Positions 1 to 12,526 of a stretch of 64,000 nucleotides of DNA are shown piece after piece (the stretch's first letter is position 1; the number at the start of each line of letters is the position of its first letter). The stretch spans positions 1 through 64,000 of the forward strand of contig CAJNYU010003695.1 in assembly GCA_905331475.1 (NCBI GenBank), read 5' to 3'. The position numbers were made by a program, and so were the translations under genes. The DNA comes from Rotaria socialis (taxonomy: Eukaryota > Rotifera > Eurotatoria > Philodinida > Philodinidae). A model generated the notes under the pieces. It was not told the DNA's origin, did no database searches, and saw nothing but the letters and a program-made list of their open reading frames with translations.

Positions 1-110
1 TTTTTAGAACACTGAGGACTTCATATTAGAGTGGAGTCAAGTGGAGTCAAGCGGAGTCAAGCGGAGTCAAGCGGAGTCATGGAGTCATGGAGTCTGCTGT
101 TTCCCCCTTG
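1..110. mobile_element. Right end of a hAT-like MITE with a tandem-repeat interior
   Basis: Positions 31-95 are copies of a 10-bp unit (GTGGAGTCAA / GCGGAGTCAA), shortening to GGAGTCAT. They run directly into CTGTTTCCCCCTTG, ending at 110. This terminus matches the right terminus of the complete element at 12250-12526 (one C-to-T difference in GTCTGCCGTTTCCCCCTTG). The left end lies outside the window, so the target duplication cannot be checked here; the right flank would be CATGCCGG. Confidence 0.6.
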
Positions 111-301
111 CATGCCGGTCGGTAGGATCCTACAGGGTTTCAATCGGATCCCTTGTCAGATTGATCCATGTGGGTAATGGTATTCTTAAAAAGATGAAAA
201 AAACATAAGTCCATTAAATAAAAATTTAAGAATCTATAGGATAGGGAAAAGTTAATGAAACAGTCACATAGATGAAATAGGAATCGAACTTATATTTTGA
301 T

Positions 302-357
302 GGGTGTTGGTGTGTGCAACAGGAAAGGTCTATGGTACATGTGTACCCACGCCCTCA
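302..357. repeat. Telomere-like hairpin repeat
   Basis: A G-rich arm (GGGTGTTGGTGTGTGC) is followed by about 20 nt and then a C-rich arm (ACATGTGTACCCACGCCC), so the two can pair imperfectly. It belongs to the dispersed GGGTGTGGGTGTGG family seen also near 9.7, 12.9, 18.9 and 34.2 kb. Confidence 0.5.
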
Positions 358-732
358 AGGTGTCGAAATAATGGAGTGTTTTTCGTACTCTTCATTTTTA
401 TTTAGAATGACTTCTAACCATGAACAAAAAAAAACACCATTGCAGGTGAAACATTATTTGAAAACAATAAGAACGAATACAACATCGGTGAGCATCTCTC
501 TGTCGACAGCATTACTATAAGCCAACTTTTATTAGAACTTTCCATTGTCAATACGATATTTAATCAAAAATCATTTCAAAATCAAGTTCAAGAACAGGAT
601 ATTATAATTAGAAGAAGAGAGAATCAAAGGCAAAGACGACCACAGCGACAGGAACACTGTTGACATCAATAACGAACAATACTCTAATACCTCGAACGGC
701 GAGCAGAATGACAAGCAAGATGGCAAATATTC

Positions 733-802
733 TGAGTGTGTGTGGGGGGGGGGGGGTAGGGGGGGGGTTTTTTATAAGCATCTATACCCACACCTACCAT
801 TT
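733..802. repeat. Poly-G tract with telomere-like flanks
   Basis: GTGTGTGT leads into a run of 13 G (744-756), then TA, then 9 G (759-767). After a short AT spacer comes CATCTATACCCACACC. The right arm shares its sequence with the telomere-like hairpin at 12.9 kb. The G runs could form a G-quadruplex on the + strand. The exact lengths of such runs are often unreliable in assemblies. Confidence 0.6.
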
Positions 803-2288
803 TGCATTCAGATGACTAATAGTACTTGATTGTAGATGTATGTATTTTTTTTCGAGTACGCTTCAACACCATTTGAGAAAAACTTGGTCGTTATTCATCC
901 AACGGATATCAAACTGAATTCGAACTTGCACGAACTACAGATGAAAGCAAAAACCATAAATCTACGCGCTTTTATACTCGTAATGTTGAACATCAGCATA
1001 GTCGTAATCAGGAAAGTGATATTCATCGCTAGCGTATTACTGATAAAATTTAAAAATAGTTAAAATAATATTCTGATTGGCGTGGATTCACACGGTTACT
1101 GATTTTATTGTAAAATATCAATTTCATCATTCGAAATATAAATTCATTCCAATAGTGTTTCAATATTAAAAATAGAAAATAGTAATTATACAATGGTTTA
1201 CACCATTCTATATAGAAAAAAAGCAATTTATTTCAAACATACATGAAATTATACTATAGTCGAAAAAACAATTTACCCCTCTTGTAAATCAAATATCATG
1301 TCTCAAGGTATATTTAGTAACTACAGATATCAATCGACCGAGTCTAGTTTAACAGAAAATAATTCTTGTAAGTAGACACACAAATGTGTATCCAAAATAC
1401 ATGATAATTAAAAAAAAATGAATATACTGTCACTGTTTACTTTAGCAACCAGGGAATGATTGTAACCAAAACAAGCCGAACTATTGAAATGAATGTCTTC
1501 TTCGTGTATTGTTTCTACAATCGTTGCTATCGATTCACATTGTTGAAAAACTACCAATACGTTTGCATATTTCAAGAAAAATGGAAATGGAAACTCGATC
1601 AATGTTATTAACTTGCATAATGATTGGAAAGAATCCGTTGGAATGCTAGTTTTTCTCTTTTGAATCGAAATGAAAGGGAGCGAATAAGAGTGAGAAAAAT
1701 TCAATCATCAGTAAAACATAATCATCAACTGCGAAAAGCTGCCTCCACCAATTCGCACTCAAAGGCTGCTATCAGTATTTCAGTCCAATTTTTATTTTGC
1801 CTATCTGCAGATAAACTATATCTACGAAATAGACGGTTTAATTTAATTTAGGGGTTACTGTTATTACTGAAATTTCCAACACTCGTTAATAACCTTCAGT
1901 AAGTGCGAAAGCTTTGTAGATTATCGATCGAATGCCACTTCTCTCCTTTTGCACACAGGATTCATGTATTCTAGATTATTATTTGACAATGAAAACAAGT
2001 CAATATCATTCTCAACCAATGATTCATGTCTCGATTGCTGATAAGCGTCGAACATCTGGGATGAATTTCGACACAAAAGCACCAATTGTAAGAAAAAATT
2101 CTAATATGAATATCAGCTGTTATAAAAATTCATTATGATAATATATCCTCAAACTCTTTAGTAATAAGCATATAAAATCCGATTTTCTTGCATTGTAAAC
2201 CAACTCAACTATAATATACTTTGAAGATAATTATATATGACCGCTTTACTGTGAAGGAACGCATGTGTGAATATAAGAACTTCTTCAG

Positions 2289-2305
2289 AGACACCCACAC
2301 CCGTA
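2289..2305. repeat. Solo C-rich telomere-like motif
   Basis: GACACCCACACCCGTAG is a single arm of the dispersed telomere-like family. No opposite arm lies within about 60 bp. Confidence 0.35.
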
Positions 2306-3446
2306 GTTCTTCTATGGATGAGAAAAAGTGATATTATCCCAGCAAAATCACCAAGTTAAGATTTTTGATCGTTTAGAATAAGCATTCCTGTATTATTATA
2401 CGAAAGTCAGCAGTCCCATCTACCGACCGATCTTTGAAATCAGTCACCAATGATCATACTGATTCTAATGGAATTGATAAAAAACGAAATCGACGACAAC
2501 GACGACGAAAATCTATTCATCCTGAAATATCTCCAAACATTTCTATAGAATTATCAAACAATCACGATGCTTCCATCAATGAAACAGCTGAATCGAAGAT
2601 TTCAACTCCAAATACAAATAAAGTACTTCTCTACTCAGTCTATAATTTTCTATTTTAAAATGCAACAATATTCGTATTAAGGCTGATTTAAACGACTATT
2701 TCTCTCCGAAAGCAATCCAAAACGAAAACTCAGTGAGCATTAATAAATATACATAAGTTCATGTAAAATATTAGACTATGTAAATATGGTATCAATTTAA
2801 TAAAGATAAATGAATTGAAAAGACAATCAACGCCACCAGCAAGGGAATATGATCGGTTGTCGGCAACAAAACGAAAAAATTCGCAAAAACTCAAGCGATC
2901 AAAGTGAGATAAAAGCTAATTTTTTACTGATATCATTCTCAGCTAATTACATATTTGCTGACAAACATTTTATTGATAGAATCGAGAAATGTTGAAAGTC
3001 GACCTTATTCAAGAATGGATCAGATAAAACGGTGAAGCGTTTCAGTGAGAATTTGTTTTGCTTTTCATTCAAGGTTTTTTGAATTTCCTACAGCTAGATT
3101 TATTTCATAGAGGAATACTTCTAATAAAATCTGTTGTTGAAATCTACAGTGAAATCTTTTCCGTTTATATAATATGCAGAATTCAAATAATGGCGATATT
3201 TTAATATTGCAAAACATTCTTATTCTTTTCCTACCCGAAAACTTCAACGTATTCATCAAAATACAAAAATACGATCACTATACTAAACCATACCAAAATA
3301 AATGATTATATTGGTCGATTATTGAACAAAAATATTATTTCATACACTGATAATCCTCATAAAGATCGAAAACAAAATACTGTCTTCTCTGCAGACCATG
3401 CTGCAAAGGCAGAGGGAGGAAGCGTGGGGTTACGATGTGATCCTAT

Positions 3447-6400
3447 ATGATCATGTCCTTAGAAAATTTCAATGTTTGGCTACCTGTTATTGAGACTCAT
3501 GTGATCTATTGGCTACATATGTTCTGTTGTTTTAGATTTCGTGGTCGTGGTAAATGCTGTGTTTTTTCGCCGTTTGTCTGTCTTCTTCTTATGCTCGGCA
3601 TTGGTGCATTGATTGCTGGCATTTGTGGATTGTGCATTGGACTCTTGATTCGGTCACCAGACAAGACAACAGGTGTGACGAAATGCTTTATTCAACATAG
3701 CAAAACTCTATGTGTGAGAGAGAGAAAGATAGTAATTGAAAATATTCAAACTGCCTTGCTGGTTTCCTTTTGATTAATTGAATGATTTATTAGATAATGT
3801 TCAACAAGTACTCCGAGTTAGTTACGTTTACGCTTACTTCCACACTGAGTTTTGATTGATATGAGTCTAGCAGTCACATAAATTCATTAACAGTTAAAAT
3901 TTATTAAGAGTGAAAATAGTCTGTCTTTGATTTACCAGAATTCTTATCAAGTTTTCCAAAGAATAATTACGTAATACCGTATATTGTAGTCAATGCATTG
4001 ATTACTCTAAGCATAGAAGAAATTTCTTTTGTCTTTTTTTATCAAATTGTTCAACAATGCTCAAAGATGCTTCATTTTTTTTACACAGAAGATAGTGGCC
4101 AGGCAGTGCTGTGTGAGATTACTCCAGGATAGCTATGTGATCTTAGTGTTTAAATCTTAAATAGTACATTTATTGAAAATTTGGCATCATGCGGTTATGT
4201 GACACCTTTGAATAAACTATCTTCATGTTCAATGTTGCGAATTGTCTACTGTCTGAATAGAATGCAGAAAACTGCAATAAGTAACTACGATAATAAGATA
4301 ATAAAAGCGTATATGATAGTCTAGTGTGATTAGAGAAAATAATCAAGTAGCGTAACTGCACCCGGCAATGCCATATATTGCACTCAAGTCATTCTAGAGC
4401 GATCAGTCCCATTGAATTTCGAAGACTTTTGACTAGATTTCGGACTATCTGCGAGTAAACTAATAGAAACAGGTTCCGTTCAAATAGTACTGGGACTTAA
4501 CAGAAAATTCAGGAGATTCTTCAAAAAGAAACAATCTTTTGGTTTCAACAACCATAACATTGGATATGAATGGTCCTTAAATGTTGTATTTTCGTTTACA
4601 ACATAGCTACCTTTTTAGAAGATGGCTACCGAGATATATCATACGACACGCGCTACATCTGCCATGCAACAAGCATCCTATGCGATCTTTTATCAAATAT
4701 ATATCAGTGTAAACGAGTTTGGACTATGAGGAGAAAAACCGCGACTTGAATCACTATTTTGATCATATTTCTGGATTAGGTGCCGTTCAAAACCTCTGAC
4801 GGTGAGATAGGCAGCAGAAACGCGATCACTTTTCACTATAGACTTCATCATTCATTAACACTAAGATATAACAAAAATTCGTTAGAACGCATTGGCTCCT
4901 CGAGTCTCGTGCCCTTTCCTTTACTCTATTATAAAAACCACTGTTAAGAAGCTTTGTGGTCTACCGAAAAGCTAATCAAAGAAAATCGATAACTTTAGTA
5001 TTTATTTCTGTGCTCTACCAAAGTTGAAGCGAAATAATTAGGTAAAGAAAATTTGAAGCGTTTCATCAATTTCGCACTCGCATGAAGCATTATCAGACCT
5101 CATTAAAATAAGCCAAATTTGCTTTGATCTTTCTTCACTGTTTTTTTACAGTAACTACTGACACTGGCTCAAACGCGACAATTCCGACAGCTTCGACAAA
5201 CGCAACAATTCCGACAACTACAGCAACCACTACAACTACAGCAACCACTACAACTACAGCAACCACTACAACTACAGCAACCACTACAACTACAGCCACA
5301 ACTACAACAACTGCAACAACTGCAACAACCACTACAACTGCAACAACCACAACAACAACATGTAATATGATCATTTTTGCTTGTATGTAAATTATATTAA
5401 TATAAATGTCTGTTCTTAGATTCCGCCGCAGACATCTGGTCATTAACAATACCGACATATGCTACATGGAATCAAATAGGAATAACAGTTGCTGGTAATA
5501 GCAATGGAACAAATGGTTCTGATTTGGGATCGCTTGCTACTCCTGTAAGCATATTCATTGATAATAATTACACACTGTACGTGTGTGATCGAGACAATAA
5601 TCGAATTGTCAAATACTATGTTAATGCGACCGTTGGCATCCTTGTTGCTGGTAATCGAACGAAAGGTAAGGATTTAAGTGAATTATGGTCGCCCAAAGGT
5701 GTCGCCGTTGATCAATATGGCGACGTGATTGTCGCTGATAGTAGTAATTATCGTATTCAGAAGTTTCCTCCTGGTTCAACCGTTGGCACAACAGTTGCTA
5801 TTAACAGTTCCGCCATTTCAATCGGTGTAATGAGAGATTTGCATATCAATGTAAATAATGTTATCGTTATAACTGATTCAACTTACAGTCGTATAGTCAA
5901 GTTTAACGCTTCAGGTGGAGTCGGTGCAATTATAGCAGGCACAAATGGAGTTGGATCGGGACCAGATCAGTTCTCAGCTCCTTTCGGAAATTTCATTGAT
6001 GAGAATGAAACATTGTATGTAGCTGATAGTGGAAACCAGCGTATCCAAATGTGGCCGGATGGAGCAAACAGTGGAATCACTGTAGCTGGCATCAGTAACT
6101 CATCCGGATCTAGTGTAGGACAATTGAGTAGTCCCAACGCGATAGTCGTCGATAATAACGGGTATGTTTATTGTAGAAAAGTTTTCATTGGATAAATCAT
6201 GTTTTTTTCTTGAAATTACAGATTTTGATTCAGTCATATTTGAATGTTGGATTATTTTAACTGCTCGCTTTCCCTTCACTAAGTAACCATGACAGCATAA
6301 TAAAATGTATAATCAATGATAGTATTACGTAGTAGCGATGAGAGAAATATTAGAATGCGTCCGGTTTCAACCTATGTAGAAGTGATTATGCACCAAGGGG

Positions 6401-8028
6401 GCTAAAGGCGGATCTCGGTATTCTCTGAATCCGCTTTCCTTCAAAAGAAGAAAAGTTGAAAACTGGAGTTTCTCCGCGATTTCATAATTTTGAGACAAGA
6501 GATGTGTCAGATTATGCATTTAGGGTTCCAGGAAATCGTAACTTGATTTTATTATTGTGAGAACTAGCATTCATTCCGGAACATTTTTCACATGTTTATT
6601 TCATATTTCATACACGGGGTCCCCCTACAGGAATCGAAAAAATACTTTTGTCTTTGTTTCAGTGCAAGTACTTCTAGTTCAATAGAGTTTAATGTGGTGA
6701 TTGAAAATAGCGAACATTTGAATCATTTTGTGGAAGCGTTAAGCAAACAGTTTTTCGACATCAAAATTCATTGAAAGTTAAATCGTATGCAGAACAAAAG
6801 GCTCATTTGGTGCTGATTATTTTCATCTACTAGAATTCATTTGAAGGAATAAGTGATTTGACTTTATGAGTTTTCATTTTATAAGGATGCGCAACTGAGA
6901 TGTTTTCGCTGAATATGTAATTCAACTTCAAAATCAATGTCTTGTAAGCCACGTGCATACTATATCTGTTATAGTTGAGAGCTCTATTGGACAGTATTCG
7001 GTGACTATCGAATAGCAGATAGTAGATTTGACTTGATAAAATGCAATATTTTAAGTCAGCACAAAAAGCTGAGATGACCTATATATGTTTCAAGTTATTT
7101 CAAAAACGATTAGAGATGAATGGTGATTCTCAGAATAATAAAATCAAGTGAAGTTTTCTTGGAACACTAAATCTATAATCAGGTACATTTCATTGGATTG
7201 AAAACTTAGAGTTCTTAGTTTTTGGAAATATTTGATATGAAACTGATTTAACCTAAAAACGCTAAAATGTTCCCCAGTTAATGTATCCTATATAATGTGT
7301 AGTTTGTTGACTATACGGAATCCGCTTTCCCCCTTTTTCTGCACTGTTATCTAGAGTTCAAGATTTAAATATCATAGACCTTGTGTTATGAGTATAATTC
7401 TGATTCCATGATAACGACTAGCTAAGAATTAAAAAGTTCATCGTCTACATTTTTAATGATGACAGGCAAAAACACTTATGTGTTAGATTTTCGAATTTAT
7501 AACAATTAAAATAAATGCTAAGATTCTTATTTGAATCGTGACTCACAATATATTTTAAAGTATATTAGAAAGATTAGATATTTAATAATAACAGTTTTTT
7601 TTATTAGTCCTATATCAGTTGTTTGAGTTTAACACGTGAACCTATTTAAAAATGTGCTAGTAAACTTTGCTTGCACTCGAACATCCATGAGATTGTATGG
7701 CTACGATGTTTATTCGATAGGTACGTGTATATTGCTGATGCAGGAAACGACAGAATTATGAGATGGACAACAAATTATACGGCAGGTGGCATCTGTATTG
7801 TTGGTTGTACTGGCACAGGGGGCGTTGCGGCAAACCAATTACAAAGTCCACGGGATCTGAAATTTGATGCAAGCGGAAATTTATATGTTAGTGATCAAGG
7901 AAACAATCGAGTGCAAAAGTTTTTGATCCAACTAACGAATGGCACAGCTGGTATAATAATAATTTCTTTCTTAATTTACTAAATCGTTTCCCTCCCTCTC
8001 AGGCAGTGCGCACAATTTTTCTTGCATT

Positions 8029-8070
<42 letters not shown>

Positions 8071-8256
8071 AAGAAAATAATGAATGTAAGTTTTAACTAT
8101 ATAGCCTCCATGCCCTGTATTACAGGCAGTAACAATCATGGTAAAATGTCATTGATTATGTTTCCACGGCATCTGAGGATAATAGCCGTTAAAGTATTGT
8201 TAGAAAATCCAATGGCGACCATACACTTGCGAGTGTGTTATATAGTGCAGTGTTAG
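3447..8256 (+). CDS. Membrane-anchored NHL-repeat propeller protein (spliced)
   Basis: Predicted exons 3447-3672, 5152-5361, 5420-6161, 7721-7950 and, uncertainly, 8126-8256; all junctions are GT-AG and keep phase. Exon 1 encodes a short Arg/Cys-rich cytoplasmic part and one long hydrophobic helix. Exon 2 is a Thr-rich stalk (repeats of TTTTTA). Exons 3 and 4 carry six NHL repeats of the form SP-x-D-x-G-x-LYVAD-x-N-x-RI-x-KW, enough for a six-bladed beta-propeller facing outward. NHL propellers bind proteins or ligands; no enzyme residues are visible. The start is unsure: a strong acceptor (TTCTGTTGTTTTAG) at 3535 suggests exon 1 may begin at 3536 with a further exon upstream. The last exon has no NHL similarity, so the 3' end may be decayed. 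Confidence 0.75.
5177..5361 (+). repeat. Threonine-codon minisatellite (stalk exon)
   Basis: Tandem ACTACAGCAACC-type units, nearly all ACN codons. This is the coding sequence of the Thr-rich stalk of the NHL protein, probably O-glycosylated. The opposite strand also reads open as a Val-rich shadow. Confidence 0.85.
8032..8067. repeat. (AT)n microsatellite
   Basis: Uninterrupted alternating AT for 36 bp between the fourth and the tentative fifth exon of the NHL gene. Confidence 0.95.
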
Positions 8257-8259
8257 ACT

Positions 8260-9660
8260 TACACAGATAAAATTTAAATAATAAAAGTCAAAGATGACGA
8301 GTAGTGATACATTAATTTACCACATTCATAATAAGATGAGTCTATGACGCGTGAATTTATCATGTTATAACTTTGGAAAATATAAGAATACCAGTATTTC
8401 TGATCGGATCGAGATGTATAATAGTGTGTAGAGATATTGGATTGATTTGATGGATATGTATAACAAGCTTAGTTGTCAATTCAATCAATATTTAGAATAA
8501 TAAGTATATGAGATTAAGAGAGCAGCGGAATACAAAAAGATGAACAGAGAAAATAAATTCTTTTTTTTTGGGAAATGAAGAAATAAATAAGAGAGCTTGC
8601 TCCTCTGTCGGCTGATTATATTGAAAAATATAACTATAGTCTGTAATGGATTTTTCACTTTTCACACATTGCACGTATTAGTATAAGTCGATTAAGAAAC
8701 ATGTAATTGCATACCATAGTCATGGCTCCGCATGGTTTTTGATAATAAAAAGTGAGCACAAAACCGGAAAGTAGTGAAATTTTCATTCTGACTCCGAAAT
8801 TCGATAATATTGCACCAATTAAAGACGAGATCAATGTAAAGAAGCGTTTCTACATAGTTCTTGACATAGATTGTCCTTGTGAACAGTTGAAACATGTCTT
8901 GGCGACATTAACAAAACTATAGGGAATACTAATCGATTAATGTAATATGGTTAGGTCATTATGTATATCATGAAGTCAATTATAGAGGTATTTTGCGAAA
9001 TGCAAGTTTGTTTGAAACACTGCGAATCTCGTCTTTAGCTATTATTGAGCACTAAACACGAAAAGCTCATTATGACATTACGCTTTTGTTTTGCCAAGAA
9101 CCAATCTCTAAATTACTTATTTGTTTTTATTTTAGCGGGCCGATAACGACCAACGGTTACAACATCGATATGCGTCAATTTTCTTGAACCAGAATCTTTT
9201 TCTTTCAATTGTCAGCTAATTAGCCTTTACTCAACATTGACATAGAAATTGTTCTATTTTCTATTTCCGAAAAAGACAAGTGCTTACTTTCTCGAATAAT
9301 TAAGATTTAATAATCTTGACGCGAAGTTACTGATCAACGGAGTCACACTTTTGGCTCTCATTGCAACTCTGCCTACGGAAAATTTTCTCTTCTCGCTCTT
9401 CTCAGATTCCAGTGTCAATGTAGCGTCTTTTCCTTGAGATTGGGTGAATGAAAGGATAAAAATAAGGATCTTCTCTTCATCCCAACAATTGTGCATACAA
9501 AATCAACACATACTGAGAGGAAATTCCGATATCTGAATTCAACATTGCGAAATATGAATGCCGTATTTACTTTTGCTCCTAAAGATCTTTCGCTATTTGT
9601 CTTGCAACACAGCTTATGACATCTTCGATAAAAATTTGAAACGCAGATTCTGATCAGTAA
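8260..9660. other. Intergenic, nothing recognised
   Basis: AT-rich sequence. The only open stretches are short and of low complexity. No tRNA, transposon ends or conserved protein fragment were found by eye. Confidence 0.5.
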
Positions 9661-9668
9661 TTAAATAC

Positions 9669-9720
9669 GGGTGTGGGTGTGTGGGCATACGTAGAAGACC
9701 ACACACAGATGCGCACCCTC
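9669..9720. repeat. Telomere-like hairpin repeat
   Basis: The left arm GGGTGTGGGTGTGTGGGC holds two phased TGTGGG units. A 14-nt purine-rich spacer (ATACGTAGAAGA) separates it from the right arm CCACACACAGATGCGCACCC. It lies just beyond the 3' end of the tail-collar gene. Confidence 0.55.
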
Positions 9721-9797
9721 AAGGGTGTTGCCGAAAGGAAGGCTTTTGGGCACAGTAATACCTCAAGCGCAGTTTTCTCCAGTGAAAATGATATAAG

Positions 9798-11794
9798 CTA
9801 TTGTCTGGTAAGGTGGTATAATGCTGAATGAGTTCCATCATTGTCGAGGGTTATTCCAGTTCGTCCCCACGGAATACTGTGCTTATGAGATGTCGGGTGG
9901 TAGAAGTGGCCGCCACCGGGCTGGCCGTAGTGGCCGCTGCGTGAAAATGGTAGTTCAGTCTCTCCTGTATATCCCCCATAATTATGGCCTGGATCATTGG
10001 CTGCATGATTATGTGTACCTGCATGGATAGTGTGTAATGTACCAACACTATGTTGATGAGTAGGCATTTGATCAGTTGTAAGTGTCTGTTCTTGATTTCC
10101 GCCTTTTCCCCAACCGCCTACCCCACTAGCCATTGAATTGAGATCTAGCGGAAATCGGTCGCGAAAATCAGGCACATTGAGCGTTATTTTTCCATCTCCT
10201 GCTCCGAAGGGTTCGCCGATAACAGAAAAGAGTCGTTGATATTCAATACGTGAAATTGTAGTTCCATTGCAGAAAAGCCAAGGAAAAGGAGGATGACTAT
10301 CAGCTGAATATAATCGAATTTCGCCTATCATACATGTAGATGATTGAATGACACTTGTTTGCATTACTCCACCGAACGTCGGAGGCAGGTTTAATGTGCT
10401 GAGTGTTCGTATCATTGCATTATTAGTCTTTTCTGCTGTCAATTCTGTTGCCATTATAGCAACCTGTAGATTATCAATAATATCTGTCAGTTTATAAACT
10501 TAAAATGATTTTGGTATAATCTTTTCTCCTTTCCATTCGGTATCTATCGACTTCTGATCTAGATATTTTTTAATATCTGTCAAAGATATAACATCATGCG
10601 TTGTTTTTCCGGTAGCATCCGACTCAACCTAATTAAGTGATGCATATATGTCCATACTTCCTAATAGAGTCCCAAGCTTGATAGCTGAGCCTTCCAATGC
10701 TGCTGACATCGCCAATGATTTGGCATATTCTTCATGAAAGTCATAGTAGTTATCCCTTGTATTACGATAATTAGTTTCCGCCTGATTATAAGTGAAAATT
10801 TTATTGAGTTCCGAAGTAAGACGATCAGGATTTATGTCACTAGAAGACCAAAGTTGGCCATACATGTTCAGATCTAATTTCTCTTGTTTTGAGTTATCCA
10901 TGCCTAAGAGAAGAAGTGAAACATAGACACAAAATGCATGAAAGTTTTCTCTTTTGGTTAAAAATCCGGTCTCAGACATATCAAACTACTTATAAGAAGC
11001 TACTGGCCTTGGTGCATTAGTGAAATAAATTGGTGTTCTAATCCAGCAGTTAAACTGGATGTGTTCGACTTTGGATCTTCTTTGTAAATCATCTTTCTAA
11101 CGTTGGCCAAATAGCTAGAAACAAATTTGTTGGCCTGGCCTCTATGAGCACAAGTTGCTTTAGTATTTCCTCCGTCAGCTTTTATTTTTGAGAGAACATT
11201 TTTTAATGAATCACTGGTGATTGACACTATACTTATTGAGACTTTGTTGAGACCAGCAAAGAAAAATGCAAATTCTACATCGTAATCGCCATCGACCACA
11301 CTTGACATGACTTCCTTAGCAATGACTTCCGATGAACACTGAAATCTAATTGTCATTGTTTTATCATTGGGATGTGTTCTACGAAATAGATGTACACCAG
11401 ACACCGGCTTATTATCTGCATTACCGACGAAGGCTGAAAATGAATCGATGATGAGTGGAACCACTTTAAATGTTCCTGTTTCTCCTGTTTTGCCAATTTC
11501 TTGCCATGCCTTATCTTCAATTTCATCATTGCCAAACATGACATTTAGACGTAGTTCGCCTCTGCCAGAAGTCCAAATCCAATTAGTGTTTAGTTTCTTC
11601 TTTGGAAACATGATTGGCACGTAATAGTAGATTAGGTTTTTCGGATCATTTGAGAGTGACTTGTAGATATAAATTTGTTGTCCGCGGTAGTCAACAATAG
11701 TATAAATTTGTGTGTTAACAATGCCTGTCCCATAACTTGAATCTGTTCTATCCGCTTTGAAATAAGTGGTGTTCAGTGCTAAAGCTGAAAACAT
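9798..11794 (-). CDS. Phage tail-collar-domain protein, possibly interrupted
   Basis: The C-terminal 218 codons (10454-9798) carry a clear phage Tail Collar domain (PF07484 type): GEIRLY, WLFCNG, LFSVIGEPFGAGDG, VPDFRDRFPL, then a Gly/His-rich tip with MPTHQHS. Upstream on the same strand are a 264-codon region (11794-11000) of unknown fold and a helical region (10979-10629). They join through a plausible 53-nt intron (11003-10951, GTAGCT...AAAAG), giving GQ then ENFHAF. Between the helical region and the collar domain the frame stays open in coding style but meets TAG at 10629-10631 and TAA at 10500-10502. A donor GTATGG near 10647 and an acceptor CTGACAG near 10476 would remove both in phase, so either this is an intron or the gene is dead. 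Collar proteins are virion tip components. In animals they are rare and probably acquired. Confidence 0.7.
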
Positions 11795-11843
11795 TTCGAA
11801 ACAAAATTAAAGCTGAGGCTGGGAAAAACAGTATACTTGATTC

Positions 11844-12080
11844 TTACTTAAATGAGGAACTAGAAGAAGGATCATTGCTAGCAGCAAGTTGATTTTCATA
11901 TTCCTGCTTTAATATTAAGTGATCTAGTTTTTCTTCAATCGTAAGAAACACAACGTATTGAGTTTTATAGGAAACTGCTACAAATCGATGATGATCAAGA
12001 CTGTAACGATTTTTCACAACAAAGCGATTGTATAGGCAGACTACTTCACTTCTGTTAATTCTAAGTATAAAAGCAACCAT
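11844..12080 (-). CDS. Possible first exon of the tail-collar gene
   Basis: An ATG at 12080 opens 78 codons ending in a Ser-rich tail, at a strong GTAAGA donor. It sits 50 bp upstream of the 264-codon region on the same strand. The phase of the obvious acceptor (TTTTCAG at 11786) does not match, so the junction is unresolved; it could be a separate short gene. No domain is recognised. Confidence 0.35.
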   Translation of the reverse strand: MVAFILRINRSEVVCLYNRFVVKNRYSLDHHRFVAVSYKTQYVVFLTIEEKLDHLILKQEYENQLAASNDPSSSSSFK

Positions 12081-12249
12081 GATACGAGGAAAAAAACATG
12101 CATTTATATACCATATACGAGGGATAGATTAAACTGGGACCAGAAGAGGAAAGGAAAGAAGAAAGTACAAAGAAGAAAGTGAATAGCAAAGGTTGTAACT
12201 CTAGAGATGAATGTATCAACGTCGTAACACGTTATTTACGATAAGCAAC

Positions 12250-12526
12250 CAAGGGGGAAACGGCAGACTTTTGTACTTCAAGTACTTTGCGCTACTTTGT
12301 GCTACTTTAGGCTACTTTAAACTACTTTAAGCTTACTTCAAGTAGAGTACTTTGAAGTACTTTTCAACTTCAGATTCACTTGAAGTTACTTGCAATTACT
12401 TCAAGCTACTTTGGACTACTTTGGACTACTTTGAGCTACTTTGAGTTACTTTAAGCTACTTTAAGCTTACTTCAAGTAAAGTACTTTGATGTACTTTTCT
12501 ACTTCAAGTCTGCCGTTTCCCCCTTG
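12250..12526. mobile_element. Complete hAT-like MITE with 8-bp target duplication
   Basis: Perfect 21-bp terminal inverted repeats starting CAAGGGGGAAACGGCAGACT (12250-12270 and 12506-12526) are flanked by an exact 8-bp duplication, TAAGCAAC, at 12242-12249 and 12527-12534. The 277-bp body has no ORF. It consists of two diverged halves of repeated CTACTTTGAG / CTACTTTAAG units, each ending in ACTTCAAGTARAGTACTTTG. The 8-bp duplication and short inverted repeats fit a non-autonomous hAT element. Confidence 0.9.

Larger units (their letters stand above)
358..3440. other. No firm gene; scattered exon-like fragments
   Basis: This stretch is AT-rich. Two pieces look weakly coding on the + strand. 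1932-2088 begins with ATG and ends at a good donor (GTAAGA). 2434-2623 is rich in Lys/Arg, Ser and Asn and ends at a GT. Their phases do not join cleanly, and I recognise no domain. A third hydrophilic open stretch lies near 615-735. They could be exons of one decayed or small basic protein gene, but this is only a possibility. Confidence 0.3.

Noticed and set aside
5135-5458. Val-rich open frame on the - strand
   Set aside because: It is the complement of the Thr-codon stalk exon of the NHL gene; its composition is fully explained by that repeat.
6389-7345. Possible transposon in the NHL intron (AAGGGGGCTAAAGGCGGAT versus GGAATCCGCTTTCCCCCTTT)
   Set aside because: The ends are only partly inverted repeats and no clean target duplication was found, so it is not listed as a feature.
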